64,000 bases of DNA from Paenibacillus hamazuiensis (GCF_023276405.1 NZ_JALRMO010000001.1:7975501-8039500); one strand, 5' to 3'; numbered from the stretch's first letter, positions 8,915 through 18,064 are shown. Translations and numbers: made by a program. The notes: a model not told the origin generated them from the letters alone.

Positions 8915-8926
8915 TGAAGCGCTTAA
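8915..8926. promoter_or_regulatory. Second LacI-type operator in the iolD leader
   Basis: TGAAGCGCTTAA carries the same AAGCGCTT core as the site at 8836, 80 bases downstream. A pair of sites at this spacing could support looping or a second roadblock. Its presence argues against a translation start at 8905, whose frame would run through the site. Confidence 0.55.
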
Positions 8927-8949
8927 ATTTGTCGGTGAAGGAGCGGAAC

Positions 8950-10812
8950 ATGAAAACGATCAGATTGACGATGGCTCAGGCATTATTGCGTTTTTTGAAC
9001 AATCAGTATATCGAAATCGACGGCGTGCAGCACAAAATGTTCAAAGGCGTGATGGGGATTTTCGGGCACGGCAACGTGACGGGGATCGGACAAGCGCTGG
9101 AGCAGTACAAGGATGAGTTTCTGTTTATTCAGGGCAAAAACGAGCAAGGTATGGCCCACGCGGCCATCGCATATGCGAAGCAAAAAAACCGCCTCGAAAT
9201 GTTCGCCTGCACCTCCTCGATCGGTCCGGGCGCGCTTAATATGGTGACCGCCGCCGGCGTCGCGACGGTAAACCGCATTCCGCTGCTGCTGCTTCCCGGC
9301 GACATTTTCGCCAGTCGCCAGCCGGATCCGGTGCTGCAGCAGATCGAGTACCCGCTGGATTACACGGTGACGGCGAACGACGCGTTTAAGCCGGTCAGCA
9401 AATATTGGGACCGCATCTACCGTCCGGAGCAGCTGATGACGGCGGCGATCAATGCGTTGCGCGTGCTGGCGGACCCGGCGGAAACCGGCGCGGTGACGCT
9501 TTGTTTGCCGCAGGACGTGCAGTGCGAAGCTTACGATTATCCGGAATCGTTTTTCGCGAAAAGGGTGCATTACATCGACCGCAAGCCGGCTGCTCCTTCC
9601 GCGATTTCCCGGGCAGTGGAGCTCATTCGCGGCAAGAAGCGCCCGGTCATTATCGCCGGCGGCGGCGTTCATTACTCGCTTGCGACGGATGAGCTCGTGC
9701 GGTTCGCCGAGGCGTTTAACATTCCGGTTACCGAGACGCAGGCCGGCAAAAGCGCGATTTCGTGGAAGCATCCGCTCGGCTTCGGCGGGGTAGGCACTAC
9801 CGGCACGCTCGGCGCGAACCGGCTTGCGGCTCAGGCGGATCTCGTCATCGCAGTAGGCTCCCGGCTGCAGGATTTCCCGACCGCCTCGAAAACGGCATTC
9901 GCTCCGGATGCCGACATTCTCAGCATCAACGTAAGCCCGCTTGACGCGTACAAGATGGATGCGACTTACGTGACAGCCGACGCGAAAGTCACTTTGCAGT
10001 CGCTGACCGCCGCGCTGAAGGATGCCGGCTATGCGGCCTCCTATTCGGCGGAAGAGCTGAGCGGCCTGAAGAAGCAGTGGGACGACGAGGTGGACCGGCT
10101 GTACTCGCTGACCAGCCCGAACGGCCTGGTGCAGACGCAGGTGCTCGGCACGATCAACGGCTTCATCGGCGAGGATGATGTCATCGTCTGCGCCGCGGGC
10201 AGCATGCCCGGCGACCTGCACCGCGTATGGCGCGTGACGCAGCCGAAGACGTATCACCTCGAATACGGCTTCTCCTGCATGGGTTATGAGGTTTCCGGCG
10301 CGTTCGGCGCCAAGCTCGCGGATCCGAAAGGCGACGTCTACGCGCTCGTCGGCGACGGCAGCTATCTGATGCTGCATTCGGAGCTCGTGACCAGCATCCA
10401 GGAAGGCCGCAAGATCACGGTGCTGCTGCTTGACAACAACGGCTTCCAATGCATTCACAACCTGCAAAGGGGCCACGGCAGCGACGGCTTCGGCAACGAG
10501 TTCCGCAGCCGTTCGACGGCGACGAACCAGCTGAGCGGCGATTACCTGCCGATCGACTTCGCCGCGCATGCACGCGCGATGGGTGCAAAAGCGTACAGCG
10601 CCCGCACGATCGAAGAGCTGCAGGATGCGCTGGCGAAAGCGAAGCAGGAGACGGTGACGACGCTGATCGACATCAAGGTGCTGCCGGGGACGAATACCGA
10701 CGGATACGAATCGTGGTGGCATGTCGGCGTAGCCGAAGTGTCCACACAGGAGAAGGTGCAGCGCTCGTACGAAGATCTGCAGGCAAAGCTTGGCGAAGCG
10801 AGAAAATATTAA
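8950..10812 (+). CDS. iolD: IolD, 3D-(3,5/4)-trihydroxycyclohexane-1,2-dione hydrolase
   Basis: Thiamine-diphosphate enzyme that opens the inositol-derived ring to 5-deoxy-glucuronate, the third step of myo-inositol catabolism. At 620 residues it has the usual length. The N-terminal domain has the catalytic Glu in GKNEQGMAH (E65), the middle domain [20 protein letters not shown], and the C-terminal domain the cofactor motif [11 protein letters not shown]...LLDNNGF (about residues 467-497). Start ATG 8950 is set by AAGGAG at 8938-8943, six bases upstream. It forms a two-gene operon with iolE, 19 bases downstream, behind a strong promoter with two LacI-type operators. The rest of the pathway is 12 kb away at 23426-27881. 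Confidence 0.93.
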   Translation: MKTIRLTMAQALLRFLNNQYIEIDGVQHKMFKGVMGIFGHGNVTGIGQALEQYKDEFLFIQGKNEQGMAHAAIAYAKQKNRLEMFACTSSIGPGALNMVTAAGVATVNRIPLLLLPGDIFASRQPDPVLQQIEYPLDYTVTANDAFKPVSKYWDRIYRPEQLMTAAINALRVLADPAETGAVTLCLPQDVQCEAYDYPESFFAKRVHYIDRKPAAPSAISRAVELIRGKKRPVIIAGGGVHYSLATDELVRFAEAFNIPVTETQAGKSAISWKHPLGFGGVGTTGTLGANRLAAQADLVIAVGSRLQDFPTASKTAFAPDADILSINVSPLDAYKMDATYVTADAKVTLQSLTAALKDAGYAASYSAEELSGLKKQWDDEVDRLYSLTSPNGLVQTQVLGTINGFIGEDDVIVCAAGSMPGDLHRVWRVTQPKTYHLEYGFSCMGYEVSGAFGAKLADPKGDVYALVGDGSYLMLHSELVTSIQEGRKITVLLLDNNGFQCIHNLQRGHGSDGFGNEFRSRSTATNQLSGDYLPIDFAAHARAMGAKAYSARTIEELQDALAKAKQETVTTLIDIKVLPGTNTDGYESWWHVGVAEVSTQEKVQRSYEDLQAKLGEARKY

Positions 10813-10831
10813 TTCAGGAGGCATCATACCC

Positions 10832-11710
10832 ATGAACGTAAAATACGGAATCTCCGCCATCAACTGGGTGAATGAAGACATCATGGAGCTTGGCGACCAT
10901 TATACGGCGGAGCAGGTGCTGGGAGATATGTCCCGTCTCGGCTTCGAAGGAACGGAGTTTTGCCGCAAGTTTCCGCGCGACGTCGATGCGTTGAAGAAGC
11001 TGCTCGGCAGCTTTGACATGGTGCTGACTTCCCAGTGGAAGTCGGTTCATTTCAGCGATCCGTCCCGCCGCGAGGAAGAGCTCAAGGCGTTTCGCGAGCA
11101 CACGGACTTTTTGAAGGCGATGGGCTGCAAATATGTGGTGACGTGCGAAACCGGCAACGCGTTCGAGGATTTGGAGAAAAACACCGTATCCGTCGAGCCG
11201 CTGTCTGACGAGCAGTGGAAGCATATGGTCGAAGGGCTGCACGAAGCCGGCCGCTACTGCAAGGAAAACGGCATGCAGCTCGTGTACCATTACCATGGCG
11301 AAACGGTGGTGGAGAGCGGCGAAGAGATCGCGCGCCTGATGGAATCGACCGATCCGGAGCTCGTGCATATGCTGTACGATACGGGCCACGCCTATTTCGG
11401 CGGCAGCGATCCGCTGCATATTTTGAAGACGTATTATGACCGCATCAAATACGTCCATTTGAAAGATATTCGCAAGGACGTGCTGGAATGGAAGCGCGAG
11501 ACGAACACCCGCTTCCGCGAAGCTGTCCGCAAAGGCGTGTTTACGGTGCCGGGCGACGGCTGCATCGACTTCACGCCGATTTTCGCCGAGCTGAAGGCCC
11601 GCGGCTACGAGGGCTGGATGATCATCGAGGCGGAGCAGGATCCGGCGATCGCCAATCCCGTGGAATACGCGCAGAAAGCGCGTGAGTACATCGCTCAGGT
11701 GAGCAAATAA
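10832..11710 (+). CDS. iolE: IolE-like inosose dehydratase (TIM barrel)
   Basis: Sugar-isomerase-like TIM barrel of 292 residues that would convert 2-keto-myo-inositol to the diketone used by IolD. Features are GISAINWVNEDI at the start, YHYHGETVV, the metal-binding block LYDTGHAYFGG, YVHLKDIR, VPGDGCIDF and the C-terminal WMIIEAEQDP; the family metal ligands (Glu, Asp, His, Glu) appear present. CAGGAGG at 10815-10821 fixes ATG 10832. The order iolD-iolE and the terminator right after it support the assignment. Substrate specificity within this superfamily is inferred from context. Confidence 0.87.
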   Translation: MNVKYGISAINWVNEDIMELGDHYTAEQVLGDMSRLGFEGTEFCRKFPRDVDALKKLLGSFDMVLTSQWKSVHFSDPSRREEELKAFREHTDFLKAMGCKYVVTCETGNAFEDLEKNTVSVEPLSDEQWKHMVEGLHEAGRYCKENGMQLVYHYHGETVVESGEEIARLMESTDPELVHMLYDTGHAYFGGSDPLHILKTYYDRIKYVHLKDIRKDVLEWKRETNTRFREAVRKGVFTVPGDGCIDFTPIFAELKARGYEGWMIIEAEQDPAIANPVEYAQKAREYIAQVSK

Positions 11711-11723
11711 GAATAAGCTGTTA

Positions 11724-11757
11724 AGCCCTGCCGCTCGTTTCCACGGCAGGGCTTTTT
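11724..11757 (+). terminator. Rho-independent terminator of iolD-iolE
   Basis: Perfect ten-base stem AGCCCTGCCG / CGGCAGGGCT with a ten-base loop, followed by a run of T. It closes the iolDE operon. Confidence 0.92.
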
Positions 11758-11816
11758 CGATTCCCGGCAAATGATGCACAGCTAATATTGCGGATAACAG
11801 GGGGCTTTGGATCGGC

Positions 11817-12500
11817 CTATGGCGAAGGGAAGCCGATCCGGACAACCATCGCCCATTTTGCATGCTGCAGCGTGTCGGCCATGGAGGAGTAAGAGGTCAT
11901 CTGCCCCGCATCCGTGCCTTGAAGCCCCCACACGAGAGTACTTTCATTCAGGGGGACTTTGACGCTTGTCTGCAGTTTCATTTCTCCCAGCATGTTGATC
12001 TCCGCAGGTTTTTCCACCTTGACGGCCGTACTGCCGTAGCCGTTCTTGGAGACGAGCGCATAAACCAGATCGCTGCCCGTTGCTCCGCTCGTGTCGTAAC
12101 GATTCTGCAGCGAATAAACGAAATCGCTGTCGAATTGGTAATTTCCTTGGTTGTCTATCTCACTGTCCGGAAAGCCCATGCTGAGCCCTTCGGATGTTTT
12201 CGTTTTCATGCCATTTTGCCAATATTCGATGCTGACGGCAACCGTATCTTTTGCCCCGCGGTAATGGAGGGCTATCGCCCCCGACATCGTGCCCAGAAGC
12301 GGTTTTATCTTCGCATCGCTGCCGTCCGTCAGCCGCTCCGGAGAAGCGGTCCAGGACATGCCGTCAAACGCCGTATCCGCTATGGCCGGTACGGACATGT
12401 TTTTTGTCGCATGGCTTGTCGCATCGTGTACCACAGCTAATGCCATCATCCCGGATATGACAAAGGAAGCCAGTTTTCCTGCGGATTTTTTTGCGCCCAT
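11817..12500 (-). CDS. Secreted protein of unknown function
   Basis: Protein of 227 residues with an N-terminal signal peptide (basic MGAKKSAGK, then hydrophobic LASFVISGMMALAVV). The mature part is hydrophilic with beta-strand-like alternation (TVAVSIEYWQNG, TAVKVEKPAEI, KLQTSVKVPL), suggesting an extracellular beta-sandwich. No Cys or lipobox is present, so it is released or wall-associated. A ribosome site GGGAGGTG lies just upstream of the ATG at 12500. It is convergent with iolE and a stand-alone gene. No family recognised. Confidence 0.75.
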   Translation of the reverse strand: MGAKKSAGKLASFVISGMMALAVVHDATSHATKNMSVPAIADTAFDGMSWTASPERLTDGSDAKIKPLLGTMSGAIALHYRGAKDTVAVSIEYWQNGMKTKTSEGLSMGFPDSEIDNQGNYQFDSDFVYSLQNRYDTSGATGSDLVYALVSKNGYGSTAVKVEKPAEINMLGEMKLQTSVKVPLNESTLVWGLQGTDAGQMTSYSSMADTLQHAKWAMVVRIGFPSP

Positions 12501-12605
12501 AGTGCGGCACCTCCCATGTTAACTGCATAATACCACATCATGTTAGTCATGGGAAATGTTGAAGGTGCCGCGAAGGGGCAGCAGGATAAGCCGCTTATTT
12601 TGAAA

Positions 12606-13370
12606 TTAATGTATTGTTTTCACAAGTCCGCCGTCGATGATGTAGTCGGCTCCGGTAATCATGGCCGCTTGGTCGGAGGCGAGAAAAAGGATCAGATTCG
12701 AGACCTCGTGAGGCTCCGCGAACCGGCCAAGCGAGATGCCGTAGTTTTTGGCCATCTCATTTCGTTCCTTCTCGCCTTCGGGAGCCCGGCCGTCCCACAT
12801 CGCCGTCAGCGTCGGCCCCGGAGCGACGGTATTGACCCGCACGCCTTTGGAAGCGAATTCTCCGGCTAAATTTTTCGACAGGTTGGTGACCGCCGCCTTG
12901 GCTGCACTGTAAGCGACAATAAACGGGTTCGGCATGATCGCATTCATGGAAGAAACGTTGACGATCGCGCCTCCTTTCACAGTGAGCAGCGGCAGCGCGG
13001 CGCGCGTTGCCCTCACGACGCTCATGAGGTTGACCTCCAGCATGTCGTACCATTCTTCGTCGGGCAAGGCGAGAAAACCGGCCCCTTTGCGGGTATCCGT
13101 GGCGCCGATGTTGTTGACCAAGATGTCCAGCTTGCCGAAGCGGGCCGCGATCTCGCTTACTGCCTGCTCAGCGCCTTCGGCTGTTGCCGCGTTGGCGATG
13201 ACAGGCAGTACATCGGAGGTTTTGCCGAGCTGCTCAAGCTCTTCCGACGACTGGCGGGCGACAGCGGCCACTTTGGCTCCGGCCCCGGCCAGCACTTTAA
13301 CGGCGGCAAGCCCGATGCCGCGGCTGGCTCCCGTTACCATCGCTACTTTTCCATCCAACGAAATGTTCAT
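12606..13370 (-). CDS. Short-chain dehydrogenase/reductase
   Basis: NAD(P)-dependent oxidoreductase of the classical SDR family, 254 residues. It shows the Rossmann motif TGASRGIG, NNIG after strand four, the catalytic Ser in NVSSMN, the YSAAK active-site motif and the GADYIIDGGL tail. Two ATG codons lie close together; GGAGG at 13384-13380 is only three bases from the one at 13376 but nine bases from the one at 13370, so I chose the latter. It is divergent from an HxlR regulator, a common arrangement for redox- or electrophile-responsive enzymes. Substrate unknown. Confidence 0.9.
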   Translation of the reverse strand: MNISLDGKVAMVTGASRGIGLAAVKVLAGAGAKVAAVARQSSEELEQLGKTSDVLPVIANAATAEGAEQAVSEIAARFGKLDILVNNIGATDTRKGAGFLALPDEEWYDMLEVNLMSVVRATRAALPLLTVKGGAIVNVSSMNAIMPNPFIVAYSAAKAAVTNLSKNLAGEFASKGVRVNTVAPGPTLTAMWDGRAPEGEKERNEMAKNYGISLGRFAEPHEVSNLILFLASDQAAMITGADYIIDGGLVKTIH

Positions 13371-13484
13371 TTTCATCGTCCTCCCTGAAAATTGTGATTG
13401 AGTGCTCTTCTTGACGAGACTGATTATTAACGAAAAACGAGCTTTTGAGAAGTACGCTTTTTTTCCGGACATAGTCCTGTTTAC

Positions 13485-13497
13485 CGTACTTAGTACG
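13485..13497. promoter_or_regulatory. GTAC palindrome, candidate HxlR operator
   Basis: CGTACTTAGTACG is a perfect 13-base palindrome in the 218-base gap between the SDR and HxlR genes. Further GTAC copies lie at about 13452 and 13506. HxlR/YodB-type regulators bind short palindromes with TAC/GTA ends between divergent genes, so this is the best operator candidate here. Confidence 0.5.
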
Positions 13498-13588
13498 CGG
13501 TTTCGACGTACTTTTCAACGTGGGGATAATTTGTTAAAGTTACTGCAAAAGCAGCTTTATTGTGCCAGATTGGGGAGTGAAGCGACAG

Positions 13589-13960
13589 ATGAAAGAGAGG
13601 ACGACCGGATCCGTCTCCACGCAGGGCATTTTGGCGACGCTTAATGCGATCGGGGGAAAATGGAAGCCGTTCATATTGTTTATTTTGCTGCAGGAGGGGA
13701 CGAAGCGTTTCGGGGAGCTGCGGCGGCTCATCCCGGAAGTGAAGCAGGGCATGCTGACCACCCAGCTCCGGGAGCTGGAGCAGGATGGGCTTATCGTGCG
13801 CAAGGTATACCCGGAAATTCCGCCGAAGGTGGAATATTCTCTGTCCGAGCATGGACAAACGTTGGGCAAGGTGCTCACCGATATGTGCGGATGGGGGTTC
13901 GAACATATTGAGTTTTTGAAACGCACCGGCGCAGCGAAGCAGGCAGGAGAGCAAAGTTAG
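13589..13960 (+). CDS. HxlR-family transcriptional regulator
   Basis: Winged-helix regulator of 123 residues. It shows the HxlR core: [57 protein letters not shown] and [13 protein letters not shown]. There is no Cys near the N-terminus of the kind YodB uses for redox sensing, so the signal may differ. Start ATG 13589 follows GGAG at 13574-13577. The divergent SDR gene at 12606-13370 is the probable target, via the GTAC palindromes between them. Confidence 0.9.
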   Translation: MKERTTGSVSTQGILATLNAIGGKWKPFILFILLQEGTKRFGELRRLIPEVKQGMLTTQLRELEQDGLIVRKVYPEIPPKVEYSLSEHGQTLGKVLTDMCGWGFEHIEFLKRTGAAKQAGEQS

Positions 13961-14274
13961 CTGCGGAGCGTCGGTGCAGTCGTCCGGCAATATCTTGTCG
14001 GCATTTTAACGGACCGGGGCGCCCTTTTTTCTTCTATTCGAAAATTTGGCGGACCGTAGAGACGTTTTAGGGCTGCAGATGATGGATTGGAGCCATTTTT
14101 GGCGAAATGTAAGCGTCAAACCCAACACACCTGTCCATAACGATTCGAATCGGTCACAATAAATCTATCACGTATACGAAAGGGAAAAGCCGGAGATCTC
14201 CTCAAACGTTTACCTATTGCTGACGAATGAGGCGGGTTTTATGGGGCTATCAACAACGAACTTTAACAGATCCA
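13961..14274. other. Non-coding stretch without a recognised gene
   Basis: About 310 bases after the HxlR gene. GGGGCGCCC followed by six T near 14017-14031 may be a weak terminator. No good reading frame with a ribosome site was seen on either strand. Confidence 0.5.
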
Positions 14275-14490
14275 TTAACAAAAGACGGAAGCCCGATTAT
14301 TGGCTTCCGTCTTTTTGCCACGAATTAATTCAATTATTTCTCCACTCCTGTATTCAAGCTCCTCGCAAATTTTCGCGATTGCATTCAGAGCAATAAACTC
14401 GTCTTTTGACATACCTTGAATTTCGAAGATACGGTCGTTCCCAGCAAACTTCCCCGTTCTCTCGCTGCGGCGTTCATAGTCCGTTCGCAG
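14275..14490 (-). pseudogene. Short degenerate reading frame, probable 5'-truncated gene remnant
   Basis: The minus strand is open for 71 codons, reading TDYERRSERTGKFAGNDRIF and then MSKDEFIALNAIAKICEELE, and is preceded by an in-frame TAG. It looks like the tail of a real protein with amphipathic helices, but it lacks an ATG near a ribosome site; an internal ATG could give about 40 residues. Its last codons run through a perfect terminator hairpin. I do not recognise the family. Remnant is the most likely explanation. Confidence 0.4.
14281..14316. terminator. Bidirectional rho-independent terminator
   Basis: Perfect 11-base stem AGACGGAAGCC / GGCTTCCGTCT with T runs on both strands. It shields the GntR module from upstream reading and ends anything transcribed leftward. 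Confidence 0.8.
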
Positions 14491-14497
14491 CTACATA

Positions 14498-14510
14498 TTG
14501 GACTAGACAA
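14498..14510. promoter_or_regulatory. Imperfect copy of the GntR operator
   Basis: TTGGACTAGACAA shares CTAGACAA with the perfect palindrome at 14621, 120 bases downstream. It may be an auxiliary site. Confidence 0.35.
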
Positions 14511-14620
14511 ATATTTTTGATAGTGTTACGAAGGATTACCTTAGAATCGCAGGATTTATGCGGAATTAATGCCGATTAAAACAAATATTACTTTTTCGAG
14601 GAGTGGAAATATTCCGAATA

Positions 14621-14630
14621 TGTCTAGACA
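14621..14630. promoter_or_regulatory. Candidate operator of the GntR/HutC regulator
   Basis: TGTCTAGACA is a perfect palindrome of the type bound by HutC-subfamily GntR proteins (for example the TGGTCTAGACCA sites of NagR/YvoA). It lies 130 bases before the GntR gene in an AT-rich promoter region. Confidence 0.6.
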
Positions 14631-14760
14631 AATTTTCAAACTCTTAATGTCACGTTAATAGTATTTGATACTTATGTAACACTCTGATGACTGTTTTTAC
14701 TTAGTATAAGGGTGTTGAACTGAATATGACACGCGGTCGGGGTGATCCAATAAGCCTTCT

Positions 14761-15480
14761 ATGAACAAATACATTGAAATAGCCAAGATTCTCATCGATG
14801 AAATGGATGCTCATATGATTGCCGGAGGCGAGAAGCTTCCTACTGAGAAAGCTATGGCCGAACGTTTTCGCACAAGTCGTGAGACGATTCGCAAGGCACT
14901 GAAAAGTTTGGTTGAAATGGGACGGATTTACAGTATCCAAGGATCGGGCTATTACGTCCGGCAAAAGGGCTTGCATATGGAAAGCACCCTGAACCGGTAT
15001 TCCAGCATTACCGATCTGATCAGCAGATCAAACCTGGCCGTGGGCGACTTGGAGATACAAATTTTCAAGCGCCGACCGGCCCAGGAGGAACAGGTTCTGC
15101 TGCAAACGGACAAGCAGGATTGGGTGTTTATCGTCGATAGGATCCGCGCTGCGGATGGAGAGCCGATTGTTTATTCGCAAAACATTGTACTTCAAAGCAT
15201 TGTGGGGGACGATTTCCCGAACCGGTTCGAGTCCGGCTCACTTTCCCGATATCTCGAACAAAGTCACGGCATCACGATATCCGAAGCATTGATGGAAATC
15301 AAAACCGTGAGTGAAGAAGACTCTCTTCCTTTCCGGTTAAAACAATCCGGGGCGCCGCTTCTCAAATTCGTGCAAATTCATTACGACGCCAAAGCGAAAC
15401 CGATTTTCCTGTCTTACGATTATATGCGCAACGATTTGATCCGATTTTTTGTACGAAGAACGAGAATGAACGGTGGCTGA
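14761..15480 (+). CDS. GntR-family regulator, HutC subfamily (UTRA domain)
   Basis: Repressor of 239 residues. The N-terminal winged helix reads GGEKLPTEKAMAERFRTSRE, then TIRKALKSLVEMGRIYSIQG and SGYYV; the UTRA effector domain follows from about residue 85 (VFIVDRIRAADGEPIVYSQN). Such domains usually sense a phosphorylated sugar. The ribosome site is weak (GGGGTGAT, about 15 bases away). A 12-codon frame starting at ATG 14726 overlaps the start by ATGA and may feed ribosomes into it. It precedes an ABC importer and phosphodiesterase genes that it probably controls. Confidence 0.9.
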   Translation: MNKYIEIAKILIDEMDAHMIAGGEKLPTEKAMAERFRTSRETIRKALKSLVEMGRIYSIQGSGYYVRQKGLHMESTLNRYSSITDLISRSNLAVGDLEIQIFKRRPAQEEQVLLQTDKQDWVFIVDRIRAADGEPIVYSQNIVLQSIVGDDFPNRFESGSLSRYLEQSHGITISEALMEIKTVSEEDSLPFRLKQSGAPLLKFVQIHYDAKAKPIFLSYDYMRNDLIRFFVRRTRMNGG

Positions 15481-15688
15481 CGATGAACATTACAAAGTAC
15501 GGCTTGGCGAAGGGGACCTGCATCTTCCGGTCGGATGGAGAGAAATCCTTTACGAGACGCTGTTTGCAATGAATAGCCGGCCTGTCATGGGCATCATCGA
15601 ATTAAAGCCCAGGTTTGAACGAGACAGTCAATCATGTCTTGAAGCAGTGAAGATGTTAATCGAGCAATGCGATAAACAATCCTATTAA
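15473..15688 (+). pseudogene. C-terminal remnant of a sugar-isomerase/epimerase TIM barrel
   Basis: Starting at GTG 15473 inside the end of the GntR gene, 71 residues read like the last part of an AP-endonuclease-2/xylose-isomerase barrel: VRLGEGDLHLPVG, then MGIIELKPRFERD and an amphipathic helix. The family is about 270-300 residues, so roughly three quarters is missing. The junction with the GntR gene looks like a deletion endpoint. A short translated product cannot be excluded but would not fold as a barrel. Confidence 0.6.
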
Positions 15689-15704
15689 TGAGGTGACGGC
15701 AAAG

Positions 15705-17123
15705 ATGAAACTATTGAACGGCAATAAAGTAAAGCTTGCAGTTGTTTTGCTGACAGCAGTAACCGCAATATCAACAGGCTGCGGGGCAAAGACGACTGAA
15801 GGCAACAAAAGCGTCGCGGGCGACAATGCGGGACAAGCCTCCGCTCAAACGGCTGGGAACGTTGAGACGGTTGAACTGACGGTGGCGGGAAGGCGCCCTG
15901 TCGGCGATTCGTACGGGATGGAGAACCTCGCGAAGGCTGCGGAAAAATTAAATCAAAAGTTGGAAAAGGAAGATTCGAAATACCGGCTGAAAGTGAATCC
16001 CGTTCTAAAACCGGATGATTTGAATCAATATATCATCTTCTCCTCGAAGTCCGGTAAAGCGCCTGATATCGCAGAAATCGGCTACTCCAATATCGGCTGG
16101 CTGGCCGAAGGAAATTATGTGATGCAGATGGACGATATGAAAAACCAGGATGTTTTTAAAAACCTGATGCCTGGGTACTGGAATGCCGTTACATGGGACA
16201 AGCACATTTGGGGCGTCATTCAGGATACGGAGGCTAGAATGGTGTTCTTCTACAAGCCTCACCTGAAAAAGCTTGGCTGGACGGACGAGCAAATCGCTGC
16301 GCTACCTAAGAAGGTAGAGAACGGCGAGTTCACGATGCAGGACATGGCCGACGTCGCAAAGCAAGCGGTGGACCAAAAGCTCGTGAAGCACGGTTTTTTG
16401 CATAATACTGGCCCTCGTGACGTTGCAGCCTTCTATGTGAATAACGGTGTGCAAATGTACGACGAGGATAAAAAACAATATGTTTTCGACAAAGCGAATG
16501 TGGTCGAAACGTTCAAAGAGGTCAAGCAATTGGTTGATTCGGGCCTGCTTCCCGATTCGATGATGACTTACTCGGAGAAAGACCGGCTGAAAGAAATCGT
16601 CAACGGAACCGCGCTATTCGTAGGCGGCGGCATTTGGGAGGAAGCAAGGTTCAAGCAAAACGGTTATCACAATGAACTCGGCAACGTGAACAGCGAGTGG
16701 ATTCAGCAAAACCTCGGCGTCATCCTGCTGCCTCCGAGCAAGAAAGGCGGCAAGCCGATCACCATGTCCAATCCTTATGTATACGTCGCCAGCAAGACGA
16801 CGAAACATCCCGAGCTCGTGAAGCGGCTGCTTGTGGAAGTCAGCGCACCGGAGTACCAGAAAAACCATGCCACGCAAAGCTCGCATATTCCTTTCACCAA
16901 AGAAGCTCAAGAGCTTGCTAAGGAAAGCGCATTTTTAAATTCGGTCAGCTACATGACCAATTATTCCAAATTCGTGCCGAATCACCCGGATGAGCCGAAA
17001 TACGAGAAAATCCGCGCCGAAGCGTTGAAAAACGTAGAAACAGGTACGATGACACCGGAAAAAGCGGCAGAGTGGATGGAGCAGCAGATGAAGCTAGACC
17101 TGGGCAGCATCGTGGTGAAATAA
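15705..17123 (+). CDS. ABC transporter sugar-binding lipoprotein
   Basis: Extracellular solute-binding protein of 472 residues, family 1. The signal sequence ends in the lipobox ISTGC, so Cys26 would be lipidated and anchor it outside the membrane. Start ATG 15705 follows GAGGTGAC at 15690-15697; a GTG at 15693 lies inside the ribosome site. The mature protein has the usual two-lobe pattern (VNPVLKPDDLNQYIIFSSKS, SYMTNYSKFVPNHPDEPKYE). It starts a tight operon with two permeases and an ATPase. The co-located phosphodiesterase genes hint at a glycerophosphodiester or sugar-phosphate ligand, as for UgpB. Confidence 0.9.
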   Translation: MKLLNGNKVKLAVVLLTAVTAISTGCGAKTTEGNKSVAGDNAGQASAQTAGNVETVELTVAGRRPVGDSYGMENLAKAAEKLNQKLEKEDSKYRLKVNPVLKPDDLNQYIIFSSKSGKAPDIAEIGYSNIGWLAEGNYVMQMDDMKNQDVFKNLMPGYWNAVTWDKHIWGVIQDTEARMVFFYKPHLKKLGWTDEQIAALPKKVENGEFTMQDMADVAKQAVDQKLVKHGFLHNTGPRDVAAFYVNNGVQMYDEDKKQYVFDKANVVETFKEVKQLVDSGLLPDSMMTYSEKDRLKEIVNGTALFVGGGIWEEARFKQNGYHNELGNVNSEWIQQNLGVILLPPSKKGGKPITMSNPYVYVASKTTKHPELVKRLLVEVSAPEYQKNHATQSSHIPFTKEAQELAKESAFLNSVSYMTNYSKFVPNHPDEPKYEKIRAEALKNVETGTMTPEKAAEWMEQQMKLDLGSIVVK

Positions 17124-17125
17124 AG

Positions 17126-18022
17126 ATGGTTTGGAGAAAAGTCAAAGAGCAGGGCTTTAACGCGATGTTATTGGTCCCATTTTTTTTCAATCAATACGTG
17201 CTTTTTTTGGCCACGGCGATTTTGGTTATTCTGATCGCATTCACGTCGATGGACTCCTCAATGCACTGGAAGTTCAACGGTATCGTGAACTTCCGCAAGG
17301 CGCTCATCGACCCGAAAATCGGCCTCATTATGCTGAATACGATTATATTCGTATGTATGACGCTGCTGTTCAAGGTCGTTTGGGGATTTATTATAGCCGT
17401 CACTACCACCTATTACATGGAGAACAAAACGGTCGGCTCCTGGTTCCGCACGATTTGGCTGCTGCCCCGGGTATCGCCGGGAGTCGTGGAGGCGATGCTC
17501 TGGACGTGGATTTTCAGTTCGAGCGAGTATGGCGTCCTGAACAGCTTGATGCATACTCTCTACGGCTCGGCACCAGTCGCCTGGCTGGACAAGTACCCGC
17601 TGCTTATCAACATTTTGCTGGCAGGAGTCATGGGTTCGTCGCTTTCGATGGTTATTCTGTCGTCTGCGATGCAGTCTATTAACAAATCGTATTTCTACGT
17701 GGCCAAAGTGGATGGAGCGTCCGAGTGGAGCATTCTGCGCAACCTGATCGTACCGTTCCTGCGCTGGCCCATCATGTTTCTCGTCATTTGGCAAGGGTTG
17801 GCGCTGCTTACAAGCTACGAGTCGATTTTACTGCTGACGGACGGAGGCCCGAATAGCCGTTCGGAAACCTGGGCGTTATATGCGTTTCATAAGGCGTTCT
17901 CCAGTCTGGATTTTGGATATGGTTCCGCTGTTTCGCTTTTCATTTTGCCTATTGTGTTCGTCGTTATATTTCTCGCCTATCGCGTGTTTGGCTTCCATAA
18001 GCTTATGAATGCAGCGAAGTAG
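17126..18022 (+). CDS. Sugar ABC transporter permease (MalF/UgpA type)
   Basis: Membrane permease of 298 residues with about six helices (MLLVPFFFNQYVLFLATAIL, then VILIAFTS; TIIFVCMTLLFKVVWGFII). The EAA loop is VDGASEWSILRNLIVPFLRW at about residues 194-213. It begins two bases after the binding-protein stop, so translation is probably coupled; the ribosome site GGTGAAATAAAG is modest. It pairs with the next permease. Confidence 0.9.
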   Translation: MVWRKVKEQGFNAMLLVPFFFNQYVLFLATAILVILIAFTSMDSSMHWKFNGIVNFRKALIDPKIGLIMLNTIIFVCMTLLFKVVWGFIIAVTTTYYMENKTVGSWFRTIWLLPRVSPGVVEAMLWTWIFSSSEYGVLNSLMHTLYGSAPVAWLDKYPLLINILLAGVMGSSLSMVILSSAMQSINKSYFYVAKVDGASEWSILRNLIVPFLRWPIMFLVIWQGLALLTSYESILLLTDGGPNSRSETWALYAFHKAFSSLDFGYGSAVSLFILPIVFVVIFLAYRVFGFHKLMNAAK

Positions 18023-18064
18023 GGGGAAACGCGATTCCAGGAAGAAAGGAGACACGCTGAAGAA

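Noticed and set aside
8836-8926. CcpA cre sites as the explanation of the AAGCGCTT palindromes
   Set aside because: Most copies lack the TG and CA edges of cre, and extended symmetry (TTAA...TTAA, AGTA...TACT) fits a dedicated LacI-family operator better. The copy at 30617 matches half of a cre, so dual control is not excluded there.
8905-8949. An earlier start for iolD at 8905
   Set aside because: It lacks a ribosome site and would place an operator palindrome inside the coding sequence; ATG 8950 has AAGGAG six bases upstream.
8983-10884. A 633-codon open frame on the minus strand across iolD
   Set aside because: Shadow of iolD in GC-rich codons, with no domain resemblance or start signals.
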